From positions 1 to 64,000 of the forward strand of contig JBAJNN010000001.1 of NCBI GenBank assembly GCA_036881905.1: a DNA stretch of 64,000 nucleotides, in the 5' to 3' direction. The stretch is from JBAJNN01 sp036881905. Lineage in GTDB: Bacteria; Pseudomonadota; Alphaproteobacteria; Rhizobiales; Im1. The translations under genes and the position numbers were made by a program. This document shows positions 18,591 to 26,913 of this stretch, piece after piece (within the stretch, counting starts at the first letter, position 1; every line of letters starts with the position of its first letter). Below the pieces are notes generated by a model. That model saw only the letters and a list, made by a program, of their open reading frames with translations. It was not told the origin of the DNA and made no database searches.

Positions 18591-20174
18591 ATGTTGACTG
18601 CCCTTGGCCATAGCGTTCGTCTTGCGCGCGCCATGTTGACATTTGCCCGTCATGCTGTCTTCGGTCCCGAGTGGGAGTTTGCGGAGTTGCCGTCCGGCAT
18701 ACGCCGGATGATGCGGCTTTCGCGACTTGCGGGCCGGTTGATTCCGGCCGGGCGCGGCAAGGAGAACAGCCTTGCCGCCGCCCTTGTCGCGCTTGGGCCG
18801 AGCTATATCAAACTCGGCCAGTTTCTCGCCACCCGCCCCGATATTGTCGGGACGGTCCATGCAAGGGACCTTGCCGCCTTACGCGATCGATTGCCGCCCT
18901 TCCCGCGGCAAGTGGCGCTCGATGAAATTCGCTCAAGCCTCGCTGCGCCGGTCGAGACATTGTTTACACATTTCGGCGAGCCGGTGGCCGCCGCTTCGAT
19001 CGCCCAGGTGCACAAGGCGCAAAGACCAGCCGGAATCAATGGCGACGATGCCGACCGCGTTGTCGCGGTCAAAATCCTCAGACCGGGAATTGAGAAACGG
19101 CTTGGCGATGATCTCGACAGTTTCTTCTTCGCCGCCGGTCTTATCGAGCGCAATTTTCCCGCCATGCGCCGCCTTAAGCTGGTGGAGACGGTCAAAATGC
19201 TGGCGCAATCGGTGAAAATCGAAATGGATCTGCGCCTTGAAGCCGCCGCCATTTCCGAAATGGCGGAAAATATCGCCAATGATGCCGGGTTTCGCGTGCC
19301 GATGGTCGATTGGTCCCGCACCTCCAGGCGGGTGCTCACCACCGAATGGATCGAGGGCATAGCCTTGAGCGATATCGAATCGCTCAAAGAAGCGGGACAT
19401 GACTGTAAAAAACTGGCCGATACGCTGATGCGGAGTTTCCTCAAACAGGTCATTCGCGACGGTTTCTTTCATGCCGATCTGCATCAGGGTAATCTGTTCG
19501 TCGATTCCGATGGGGCGATCGTCGCGGTGGATTTCGGCATCACCGGTCGGCTCGATCGAAGGGAACGGCGGTTTCTGGCCGAGATTCTGTGGGGGTTTAC
19601 GAGGCGCGACTATAGTGGAATCTCAAGGGTCCATTTCGAAGCCGGTTATGTGCCGCATGACCGGTCCCCTGCCTTGTTCGCCCAGGCCCTAAGAGCGATC
19701 GGCGAACCGATCATGAAAAAACCCGCCAATGAAATTTCCATGGCCCGTCTGCTCGGCCAGCTCTTTCTCGTCACCGAGCAATTCAACATGGCGACACAGA
19801 CCGGGCTTTTGTTGTTGCAGAAAACCATGGTGGTGGTGGAAGGGGTCGCGCGCGGCCTCGATCCGCAATTCGACATGTGGCGGGCCACCGAGCCGGTCTT
19901 GCGCGACTGGGCGAAAAAGCTTCCCGGACATGACGCTGCCGAAGCCGCGGAGACACTTAAAAATCTGGCGAGCGACCTGCCCGGGTTACTGGGTAAAACT
20001 GAGCGTATGATTCGCAAAATTGCCGACAATGCGCTATCCGATGGCGTAAGATTTGACGATACGATCATCAAGGTGTCGGTGGATGAACGAAGACGCCGCA
20101 ACCACAGCGGGCATATCGCCTTTTGGATCTGCGTCGGGGCGCTTATCGCCCTTGTTCTTGTTCAACTCTTGTGA
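18591..20174 (+). CDS. ubiB: ubiquinone biosynthesis protein UbiB (ABC1/ADCK family)
   Basis: Atypical kinase-like protein of 527 residues. The KxGQ motif is visible as YIKLGQFLATRPDI near residue 65. The nucleotide-binding lysine lies in VVAVKILRPG, the catalytic-loop equivalent is FFHADLHQGNLFV, and the metal motif is VAVDFGITGRLD. A hydrophobic C-terminal segment ending in IALVLVQLL anchors it in the membrane. It supports ubiquinone synthesis together with UbiE. coaBC starts about 50 bases downstream. Confidence 0.96.
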   Translation: MLTALGHSVRLARAMLTFARHAVFGPEWEFAELPSGIRRMMRLSRLAGRLIPAGRGKENSLAAALVALGPSYIKLGQFLATRPDIVGTVHARDLAALRDRLPPFPRQVALDEIRSSLAAPVETLFTHFGEPVAAASIAQVHKAQRPAGINGDDADRVVAVKILRPGIEKRLGDDLDSFFFAAGLIERNFPAMRRLKLVETVKMLAQSVKIEMDLRLEAAAISEMAENIANDAGFRVPMVDWSRTSRRVLTTEWIEGIALSDIESLKEAGHDCKKLADTLMRSFLKQVIRDGFFHADLHQGNLFVDSDGAIVAVDFGITGRLDRRERRFLAEILWGFTRRDYSGISRVHFEAGYVPHDRSPALFAQALRAIGEPIMKKPANEISMARLLGQLFLVTEQFNMATQTGLLLLQKTMVVVEGVARGLDPQFDMWRATEPVLRDWAKKLPGHDAAEAAETLKNLASDLPGLLGKTERMIRKIADNALSDGVRFDDTIIKVSVDERRRRNHSGHIAFWICVGALIALVLVQLL

Positions 20175-20226
20175 GCACGGAAAAATCGATCGCGCCGAAC
20201 GCCAAGGAAACCGAAGGCGAAAATGT

Positions 20227-21555
20227 ATGAAAACCCTTGATATGAAAACCCTTGATATGAAAAATGTTGGTAGACGACAGAGCGCATCGGACGATTTTCA
20301 CGGCAAGACGATCCTGCTGATCGTCGGCGGCGGGATCGCTGCCTATAAGAGCCTGTCGCTGATCCGCCGGCTGAAAGAGCGCGGCGCAAGGGTTCGTACT
20401 ATCCTGACTCAAGCCGGTTCGGCCTTCGTGACGCCATTATCGCTGGCAAGCCTGTCGCGGGAGGACGTGTTCGGCGATCTGTTCAGCCTGGATGATGGAA
20501 CGAGGATAGGTCACATCGCGCTGGCTCGCGAGAGCGATATGGTCGTGGTGGCGCCGGCCACCGCCGATCTCATGGCCAGAATAGCCCATGGCCATGCCGA
20601 CGACCTGGCGAGTACGACTCTTATCGCCACCGCCGCGCCCGTGCTCATTGCCCCGGCCATGAATGCGCATATGTGGGGTCATAAGGCAACCAGACGCAAT
20701 GTCGAAATCTTGCGACGCGACGGCGTCATTTTTATCGGACCCGATGAGGGAGAAATGGCCTGCGGCGAATATGGGCAGGGGCGCATGGCCGAAGTCGAAG
20801 CGATCATGGCGGGCATCGCCGAGCGGCTTCACGGCGGGGAGAGCCGTCCACTCGCCGGTCTGAGACTTCTGGTCACCGCCGGGCCGACATGGGAGCCGAT
20901 CGATCCGATACGCCTTTTGTCCAACCGCGCATCGGGCAGGCAGGGCTATGCGATCGCCGTCGAGGCTTGGGCCATGGGTGCCGATCCCATACTTGTGAGC
21001 GGCCCGACGTCGCTTGCCCCGCCGCCGGGGGTGAAGACCGTCCCTATCGAGACCGCACAAGAGATGTTGGCAGCCTGCGAGGCCGCCCTTCCGGTCGATA
21101 TTGGCATTTTCACCGCTGCGGTCACCGACTGGCGGATTGAAAGCCCGGCCGCACGGAAGCTCAAAAAACAGCCGATAATCACGCATCAGACTCTTCAGTT
21201 TGTTCACAATCCCGATATTTGCGCGTCCATTGCCGGACGAGACGGCCAACGCCCGCAGCTGGTGGTCGGTTTTGCCGCCGAGACCGAAAATATGGAGGCC
21301 AATGCTAAAGCCAAACGTGTCGCCAAGGGATGCGACTGGATTGTCGCCAATGATGTCTCGTCGCGGACCGGCGCAATGGGCGGCAACGACAACACCGTTT
21401 GCGTGATCGACAAGAACGGCGCGGAACACTGGCCGAAGCTTGAAAAACGAGAAATAGCGCGCCGTCTGCTCAAGCGGATCGTCTCGCATATGAAAGACAA
21501 GGGGGGATATAAGTATTATGGGCCTGCCGAATCAAAGCGGAGGCCACGAAACTGA
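20227..21555 (+). CDS. coaBC: phosphopantothenoylcysteine decarboxylase / phosphopantothenate-cysteine ligase
   Basis: Bifunctional coenzyme A biosynthesis protein of 442 residues. The flavoprotein decarboxylase half has GGGIAAYKSLSLIRRLKERGA, the APAMNAHMW motif and ACGEYGQGRMAE with its catalytic Cys. The ligase half begins with LLVTAGPTWEPIDPIRLLSNRASGR and continues to RKLKKQ and VANDVSS. The N terminus is odd. Two tandem copies of a 15-base unit encode MKTLD-MKTLD and are followed by MKNV. This leaves three in-frame ATG codons and about 30 non-conserved residues before the fold, so the exact start is uncertain. It overlaps the proposed dut start by 4 bases. Confidence 0.93.
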   Translation: MKTLDMKTLDMKNVGRRQSASDDFHGKTILLIVGGGIAAYKSLSLIRRLKERGARVRTILTQAGSAFVTPLSLASLSREDVFGDLFSLDDGTRIGHIALARESDMVVVAPATADLMARIAHGHADDLASTTLIATAAPVLIAPAMNAHMWGHKATRRNVEILRRDGVIFIGPDEGEMACGEYGQGRMAEVEAIMAGIAERLHGGESRPLAGLRLLVTAGPTWEPIDPIRLLSNRASGRQGYAIAVEAWAMGADPILVSGPTSLAPPPGVKTVPIETAQEMLAACEAALPVDIGIFTAAVTDWRIESPAARKLKKQPIITHQTLQFVHNPDICASIAGRDGQRPQLVVGFAAETENMEANAKAKRVAKGCDWIVANDVSSRTGAMGGNDNTVCVIDKNGAEHWPKLEKREIARRLLKRIVSHMKDKGGYKYYGPAESKRRPRN

Positions 21556-22010
21556 CCGAGATTACCGTCAAAATCACCCGCAAGCCTCACGGGGCCAATT
21601 TGCCGCTGCCGGCTTACGAAACCGCATTGGCCGCCGGCATGGATTTGCGTGCTGCTCTTGGGGCCAACCGGACAATGACGTTGCAAACCGGTGGGCGTAC
21701 TCTAGTGCCGACGGGGATCGCCATTGCCCTGCCGGCGGGCTATGAAGCGCAAATACGCCCGCGCTCCGGTCTTGCCTGGCGTTATGGGGTGACCTGTCTC
21801 AATGCGCCGGGGACGATCGACGCCGATTATCGCGGTGAAATCAAGGTGTTACTTGCCAATCTCGGTCGGGACCCCTTTACCATAAAGCATGGCGAGCGCA
21901 TCGCGCAAATGGTCATCGCGCCAGTTTTGCGCATTATGTGGGCCAGTGAAGACAGATTGGACCACACTGCGCGCGGACCGGCCGGTTTTGGCTCTACCGG
22001 CCGCCATTGA
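21552..22010 (+). CDS. dut: deoxyuridine 5'-triphosphate nucleotidohydrolase
   Basis: Trimeric dUTPase of 152 residues with all five motifs: AAGMDLRA, PRSGLAWRYGVT, NAPGTIDADYRGEI, GERIAQMVIAPV and GPAGFGSTGR. Family N-terminal residues (TEITVKITRKPHGANLPLPAYE) begin right after a CTG at 21552, with GGAGG 8 bases upstream. No ATG or GTG exists in frame between the upstream stop at 21510 and that point. A CTG start overlapping the coaBC stop is therefore proposed. The next in-frame alternative, TTG at 21600, would remove conserved residues. A decayed second copy of the 3' half lies near 26.6 kb. Confidence 0.9.
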   Translation: MTEITVKITRKPHGANLPLPAYETALAAGMDLRAALGANRTMTLQTGGRTLVPTGIAIALPAGYEAQIRPRSGLAWRYGVTCLNAPGTIDADYRGEIKVLLANLGRDPFTIKHGERIAQMVIAPVLRIMWASEDRLDHTARGPAGFGSTGRH

Positions 22011-22211
22011 CCAGCCAGAACAAGTTTCTTTAAGACTAAGCTTAGTTTAGGCTTAATCTTTTCCGGAAATGATTCTATAAACAATATCATTTTAGAAAGC
22101 GCCGTGAACAAGCAGTGAGCATTTTACCAATGATTTTTTAAAACCCGTCAGGCGTACGTAGCACGGTCTTTGTGGCCTATCGCGGGAAGCGAAAGAAACT
22201 GAGGTCATGAT
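22011..22211. other. spacer between dut and the restriction-modification island
   Basis: About 200 bases without a convincing gene. The stretch becomes AT-rich right after the dut stop. It contains a 10-base palindrome around an AAGCTT hexamer near 22041, which is the recognition sequence of HindIII. No clear terminator is seen. It marks the left boundary of the AT-richer island. Confidence 0.5.
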
Positions 22212-23010
22212 ATGCAACCATTGACACTTGAGAAACTGCGGGAAGAAGCGGCGGCGTTCGCCCTTGTGGAAAGTGGGTCCGACGAACCTGCCCTTTACGG
22301 CGTCACCGATGGTAAGGCTGTCGGCACTTATCTGGAACACAAATTCAGGGCTTGCCTCGTTGAAAATTATGAATTTGAAGCGGGTAACTCTGCCTCGGGA
22401 ATCGACTTCCAAGGCCTCGCAATCGACATGAAGGCCCCAAGCGTAAAGCAGCCGCAATCTTCGTGTTCATTCAAATCGGCTCGTCAAAAAATTTTCGGCT
22501 TGGGGTATGGGCCGCTTGTCTTCGTTTACAAGGAATTCGAAAATCACCCGGCGCGAACCGGTCACCTCACTATAAAGCATATGATTTATGTCGAGAAAGA
22601 ACGCACAGCCGATTTTCAAACGACACGCGGGATTGGTAAAATTTTGGAGCGCGATGGCAACAAGGATGACCTAATCGCCTTCTTTGCGGACCGTAATCTT
22701 CCCGTCGATGAGATTGAGGCAGACAACATTGCGGACGCTCTTTTACAGAGCAAACCTGTGCAAGATGGACACCTCCGGAAACCTCAAGTCTGGATGCAGT
22801 ACAAGGAGATGGGGTTTCGAGAAGCGGATTTAACTCAATGCGTTAATGAGCATCGCAGACAAGTCCATCGACGATGTAATGCGCCAGAATCGAGGTTTCC
22901 GGAAGTGCCCAGGTTATCTGACACTCTCCAATGCGCTTCGATGGCGGCTGCAATACACGCGGGTCATTAATGAAGCCGGATCGGTGGAAAGCGTATGCAG
23001 GGTTGCATAA
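22212..23010 (+). pseudogene. type II restriction endonuclease, frameshifted near the 3' end
   Basis: The first ~210 residues show a PD-(D/E)XK-like core: SASGIDFQGLAIDMKAPS supplies Asp...Asp-Met-Lys. A Q/S-rich segment and long beta/alpha stretches follow. The reading frame that started at 22212 goes on to an unrelated tail ending at 22970. A protein-like continuation (KSIDDVMRQNRGFRKC, LSNALRWRLQYTRVI) exists in the +1 frame and ends at 23010, exactly overlapping the ATG of the next gene (TAATG). The shift lies between about 22831 and 22860. This layout supports a one-base indel in a once intact endonuclease. Specificity is not recognised. Confidence 0.7.
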
Positions 23011-24556
23011 TGGCGCGGACGAAAGAAGCAAAAAAATGGGAGTTCGGCGATTTCCAGACACCCAAGGCGCTAGCGCGGCAAGCCATCGCTCACTTGAGAG
23101 CATTTGACCCCGACTTTCAGCCCGAGACGATTCTTGAACCGACCTGCGGTGTCGGGGTCTTTCTTCTGGCTGCCGCGGATGCATACCCCAAGGCCCGGCG
23201 GGTTGTCGGCCTGTGGAAATCGAAGTGGAATATCTGGATTGCTTATCCTCGGCGATAGAAGATCGCTCCGACGCAAAGCGCTTCGAGCTGCGGGAAGCCG
23301 ACTTCTTCAGGACGGATTGGGATAGCCTTCTTGCGGAATTTCCTCAGCCTTTCCTGATCGCTGGAAATCCGCCATGGGTCACGAGCGCCGATATTGGGCG
23401 CGGAGAAGGAGACAATCTTCCGCAAAAATCGAATTTCCGAAAATATGCGGGCGTCGAAGCCATTACCGGAAAGACGAATTTCGATATATCCGAGTGGATG
23501 CTGATACAGAACCTGAAGTGGATCGGCGACCATAGAGCGGATTGCGTTCAAATTGAATCGCAATCACGCTCTAACGCTCTTATTTTCCAGCATAATCTTG
23601 TCGATTCTCGCTTCGCTCCAGTCGGATTATGCTCTGGCGGTTGCCTCGCTATGCTCTGTAAAACGGCAGTGGCGCGGAAACTCTTGCGCCATGCATGGCG
23701 GGCAGGCATTTCGATAACAGACAGCCACATGATGCAAATCGACGCCATGAAACATCTTTCAGCTTCCGTCGATGCCTGCTTCCCTTCGCTTAAGATCAAT
23801 GAGGGAAGAAGATCGTCTACTTGTGCCTTCTTCGATAGTTTCGACACAAAAGAGGCTTCAAACGTCCTCGGACACCACGACGGAATAATGCTCTCCTGCG
23901 TCGATAGGTTTTACGAGCATAAGGAATTTCTTGGGCCGGAGAACAGACACTACACATGGCGCTCAGGCGTGAAGCATGACCTTGCCAAGGTCATGGAGTT
24001 GCGCAAGGTCGATGGCGGCTTGAGAAACGGGCATGATGGCGAATTCGTGGAAATTGAGGGTCTATGTGTTTTTCCCCTCATGAAAAGCTCCGATCTAGGC
24101 AACGGGCGGGTGAAGGAAACACCGCTGAACGTCCTGGCGCCCCAAAGAAGCATTGGACAGTCCACAGACTATATCCGTTCCCTCGCTCCCCTGACGTGGC
24201 AATATCTCGAAAAATACGCCGAGGCACTGGACGGTCGAAGAAGCGCGATCTATCGCAACAAACCGAGGTTCTCGGTTTTCGGCGTGGGCGACTACACCTT
24301 TACCGACTGGAAGGTTGTAATCTCCGGGTTCTACAAGCGGCTGGACTCTCAGGTCGTTGGCTCCATTGAAGGCAAGCTAGTAGTCTTTGACGATACGATA
24401 TACTTTCTTAGCACGACAACACAGGCCGAAGCCACTTTCCTGGCCGACCTGCTCAATTCCGATCCGTGCCAAAGATTTCTCGAATCTATGGTATTCTAGT
24501 CTGACAAGCGACCCATAACCGTTGATCTGCTGAAACGCTTGGACCTCAAAAAATAG
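23010..24556 (+). pseudogene. type II N6-adenine DNA methyltransferase, broken at several points
   Basis: The N-terminal part has the SAM motif ILEPTCGVGVFLLAAA and the second part the catalytic NPPW motif, so this is an adenine methyltransferase of the amino class. Three lesions are visible. First, a frameshift near 23210 (RVVGL, then EIEVEYL in another frame). Second, a 105-base palindromic element inserted in frame at 23533-23637. Third, an amber codon TAG at 24497, after which the same frame continues with plausible sequence (SDKRPITVDLLKRLDLKK) to 24556, so a Trp codon was probably lost. It partners the frameshifted endonuclease upstream. The pair is dead unless the frameshifts are sequencing errors. 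Confidence 0.75.
23533..23637 (-). repeat. RIME1-like double-palindrome element inserted in frame in a methyltransferase gene
   Basis: 105 bases containing two dyads. The first (23533-23575) has arms TAGAGCGGATTGCG / CGCAATCACGCTCTA around TTCAAATTGAA. The second (about 23588-23637) has CCAGCATAATC / GATTATGCTCTGG arms. Read on the minus strand it matches the element at 60986-61097 over its full length. The size and two-palindrome layout match the RIME1 family known from rhizobia. It is exactly 35 codons and contains no stop in the host frame. Removing it joins WIGDH to GGCLAMLCKTAVAR, a natural methyltransferase sequence. Confidence 0.85.
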
Positions 24557-24665
24557 CATCTCATTTAGGGTGCTGTGAAGACTATGTTCATTTTACGGAA
24601 ATGACCGGGAAAGCGGTGCTCAACCCATTGGAATCTATTTAAAAAAGTTTTCCGAGGTTGGTTCG
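24557..24665. promoter_or_regulatory. AT-rich upstream region of the HindIII-like endonuclease
   Basis: About 110 AT-rich bases between the dead methyltransferase and the HindIII-like gene. They end with a GAGG stretch about 9 bases before the ATG. A promoter is expected here because the gene upstream is a separate, decayed unit. I cannot name specific -35/-10 boxes with confidence. Confidence 0.35.
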
Positions 24666-25580
24666 ATGAATGAGATTATTGCAGAAAGTGCCGTGAAAAG
24701 GCGGCGTTACTGGATTGATGAAATTGTGCAGCTGAGTGGTCATTTCGGCGCCGATTCAAGCCGTATGGGAGCAAAGTTGTCTGACGAAATCAGGGATGAA
24801 GGCTTGACTGCACTGTTGGATCATTTGCGCCTTTGTTCCGCGATCCCGGAATCTTACGGGCACGACACAAGCGAGGAAAAACTTTACTCCAAGTACACGG
24901 ATGCCCTTATCTCCGCCACCTATTCCTATTTTGGCCTAAACAGTATGGTTTTGGCCGAACGGGCCGACGTCGCGGGTGTGGAAATCGTAGGCAACGACTA
25001 TAGTTTCGTGGCGGATGCAAAGGTCTTCCGACTGAGCCGAACCGCCAAAAATCAAAAGGATTTCAAGATCCAGGCCATGGACGGCTGGAAACGCGGAAAA
25101 CCATATGCAATGCTTGTTTGCCCGCTGTATCAGCTTCCGTCCCGCAACAGTCAGATTTACCAGCAGGCATGTTCACGAAACGTCTGTATCTTTTCTTACT
25201 CACATTTGTCCGTTTTGGCGCAATTGGTTGATAGCGAGGGTAGCGCTGCGGTCACCGATCTCCTTCACAACGTTTTCAAAACCGTCCAATCTCTGAACCC
25301 ATCCAAGGATGCCATAGCCTACTGGCAAGCCGTTAATAGCACGATGCTGGATTATAATGGACCTATTGACAAACTCTGGGAAACAGAAAAAACAGCAATG
25401 ATTGAGAGCATAAGAATCACTAAGGACATTGCATTTGAGCATTATGCTCGTCAACGTGAGTCGATTATGCGGCTTTCTCATAAAGAAGCATTAAAACAAC
25501 TGATAGGGATGAACAAGATCGACAATCGTATTGCAACCATAAAAGCTGTTTCGCATAACCTTCTGATGGGGCCTTCCTAA
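24666..25580 (+). CDS. HindIII-family type II restriction endonuclease
   Basis: Protein of 304 residues that resembles HindIII (300 residues) closely in its core: the segments YSKYTDALISATYSYFGL, MVLAERADVAGVE, DYSFVADAKVFRLSRTAKN, DFKIQAMDGWKRGKPYAM and SQIYQQACSRNVCIFSYSHL. Asp and Lys of the VADAKVF stretch plus the preceding Glu/Asp form the nuclease centre. The expected target is AAGCTT. The gene is intact and converges on the methyltransferase with a 4-base overlap. Its AT-richer composition differs from the flanking chromosome, as expected of a transferred R-M unit. Confidence 0.92.
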   Translation: MNEIIAESAVKRRRYWIDEIVQLSGHFGADSSRMGAKLSDEIRDEGLTALLDHLRLCSAIPESYGHDTSEEKLYSKYTDALISATYSYFGLNSMVLAERADVAGVEIVGNDYSFVADAKVFRLSRTAKNQKDFKIQAMDGWKRGKPYAMLVCPLYQLPSRNSQIYQQACSRNVCIFSYSHLSVLAQLVDSEGSAAVTDLLHNVFKTVQSLNPSKDAIAYWQAVNSTMLDYNGPIDKLWETEKTAMIESIRITKDIAFEHYARQRESIMRLSHKEALKQLIGMNKIDNRIATIKAVSHNLLMGPS

Positions 25581-26509
25581 TCGGAGAGAGGGCTGCAGGC
25601 AAGCCGGTTTCTGCAAGTCTCGACATATTGAGGAACGGCCTCGAAGCCCATATAATGTCTGGCGAGGGTCTTGGCGGCAACGAGAGTCGACCCGCTTCCC
25701 GCGAAGGGATCAAGGACGAGTTGGCCCTCGCGGGTGGTCAGTTCAATCAAGGCCTGCATGAGCCTAACGGGTTTTTGCGTCGGGTGCAGTCCACCTTCTT
25801 TTTTATCCATGCCGCATTTGATGACGTTTCCGGGTTCGTCAACATAGCGGAAAAAAGCCTTCTCATTGTAAGCGCCGCTTCCATGTTTCAGAGCGTTGTC
25901 AGCTATTGTCGTGCCAATTCTGTAGGGCTTGGTGAACCACAAAATCGGCTCGTAAAGAGGACGCAGATTGCCAACACGCCACCCTTCCCATTCTTCCGCA
26001 GCGGCTGTGTCGCCACGCCTGTTATAGACGATGCTCAGGCGTTGCGCACGATGTGGAGCGCGTATGCGGATCCAAGCCAAATTGTCCCTTAGGGTCAAGC
26101 CGGCCTCTTCCATTGCGCACATGCAGCGATGTGCGAGGCGGCGCCCCGCAAAGATCAGGACATTGGCCCCCGGCTTCAACACACGATACCATTGCGAGGC
26201 CCATTTGGAACACCATTCCTGATATTGGCGCGGAATTGCTCTATCTGCTTTAGACCATCCATTAACGGGTTTACCGCGCTTGCTGAAGACGGCGCCCGCC
26301 ATTTTCTGTGCGGGGCTTGATCCCAGATAGGCCGTGTTTGTATTAGTGTGCAGAACATCCCAGTCTTCCACTCCGATTCCATATGGTATGTCACTCAGAA
26401 TAAGATGGACCGACTCCGTAGCAACATCTTTGATCAGTTCCAGGGAATCCCCCTGATAAATACTGTCTACTTCAAGCTGTAATCTTATAAGCTTTTTATT
26501 ATCACTCAT
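25577..26509 (-). CDS. HindIII-type N6-adenine DNA methyltransferase (beta class)
   Basis: Modification partner of the HindIII-like enzyme, 310 residues (M.HindIII is nearly the same length). The catalytic motif is LILSDIPYGIG near the N terminus. The SAM motif VLDPFAGSGSTLVAAKTL is near the C terminus, the beta-class order. GGLHPTQKPVRLMQALIEL is also typical. The ATG at 26509 is chosen because GAGGG lies 4 bases upstream. An in-frame extension to 26575 lacks similarity. It converges with and overlaps the endonuclease 3' end by 4 bases, so the two genes have separate promoters. Confidence 0.92.
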   Translation of the reverse strand: MSDNKKLIRLQLEVDSIYQGDSLELIKDVATESVHLILSDIPYGIGVEDWDVLHTNTNTAYLGSSPAQKMAGAVFSKRGKPVNGWSKADRAIPRQYQEWCSKWASQWYRVLKPGANVLIFAGRRLAHRCMCAMEEAGLTLRDNLAWIRIRAPHRAQRLSIVYNRRGDTAAAEEWEGWRVGNLRPLYEPILWFTKPYRIGTTIADNALKHGSGAYNEKAFFRYVDEPGNVIKCGMDKKEGGLHPTQKPVRLMQALIELTTREGQLVLDPFAGSGSTLVAAKTLARHYMGFEAVPQYVETCRNRLACSPLSD

Positions 26510-26605
26510 TTTGCCCTCGCAATGATTTTTACTGTTTGCCGCGCTCAACAAATCTGTGCCCGTGCCACGCTCCAAACTTTCCTAACGTCATAGAATCATC
26601 CGTCT

Positions 26606-26812
26606 TAATGCGCCAAGGACAATCGACGTTGATTATCGCGACGGAATCAGGGGATCACTCGCCAACCTCGGTCAGGACTCCTTTACCATAAACCATGGCG
26701 AGCGCATCGCATAAGATGGTTGTTGCACCTATTTCACGCATTATATGAACCGAAGAGGAAAAATTGAACAACACCGTGCACGCGGACTGGCCGACATTGG
26801 CCAGCCAGGATC
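26606..26812 (+). pseudogene. decayed duplicate of the dut 3' half
   Basis: About 205 bases align end to end with 21801-22005 of dut, from AATGCGCC through ...TTTACCATAAA.CATGGCGAGCGCATCGC... to the GGCCAGCCAG just past the dut stop. Similarity is high by eye (roughly three quarters of positions), but several indels break the frame. It marks the right border of the 22.0-26.6 kb segment, so that segment is bounded by two copies of the dut end. Either a mobile segment integrated at the dut 3' end and brought its own replacement end, or an unequal duplication occurred. Confidence 0.8.
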
Positions 26813-26913
26813 AATGCTGGTCGGACATGTATCTTTTCAAAACGAACGCTTGGTAACATGTCAATTGAAAGCAAGAAATCGAAAAGCAATCAACTGCCCG
26901 CTCCCAACCGAAG
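26813..26913. other. short non-coding stretch between dut remnant and endonuclease remnant
   Basis: About 100 bases with no gene or structure that I can support. An ACATGT motif occurs twice (near 26827 and 26856). Confidence 0.4.

Noticed and set aside
20053..20226. Longer N terminus for coaBC inside ubiB
   Set aside because: It overlaps the conserved C-terminal end of ubiB and shows no CoaBC similarity.
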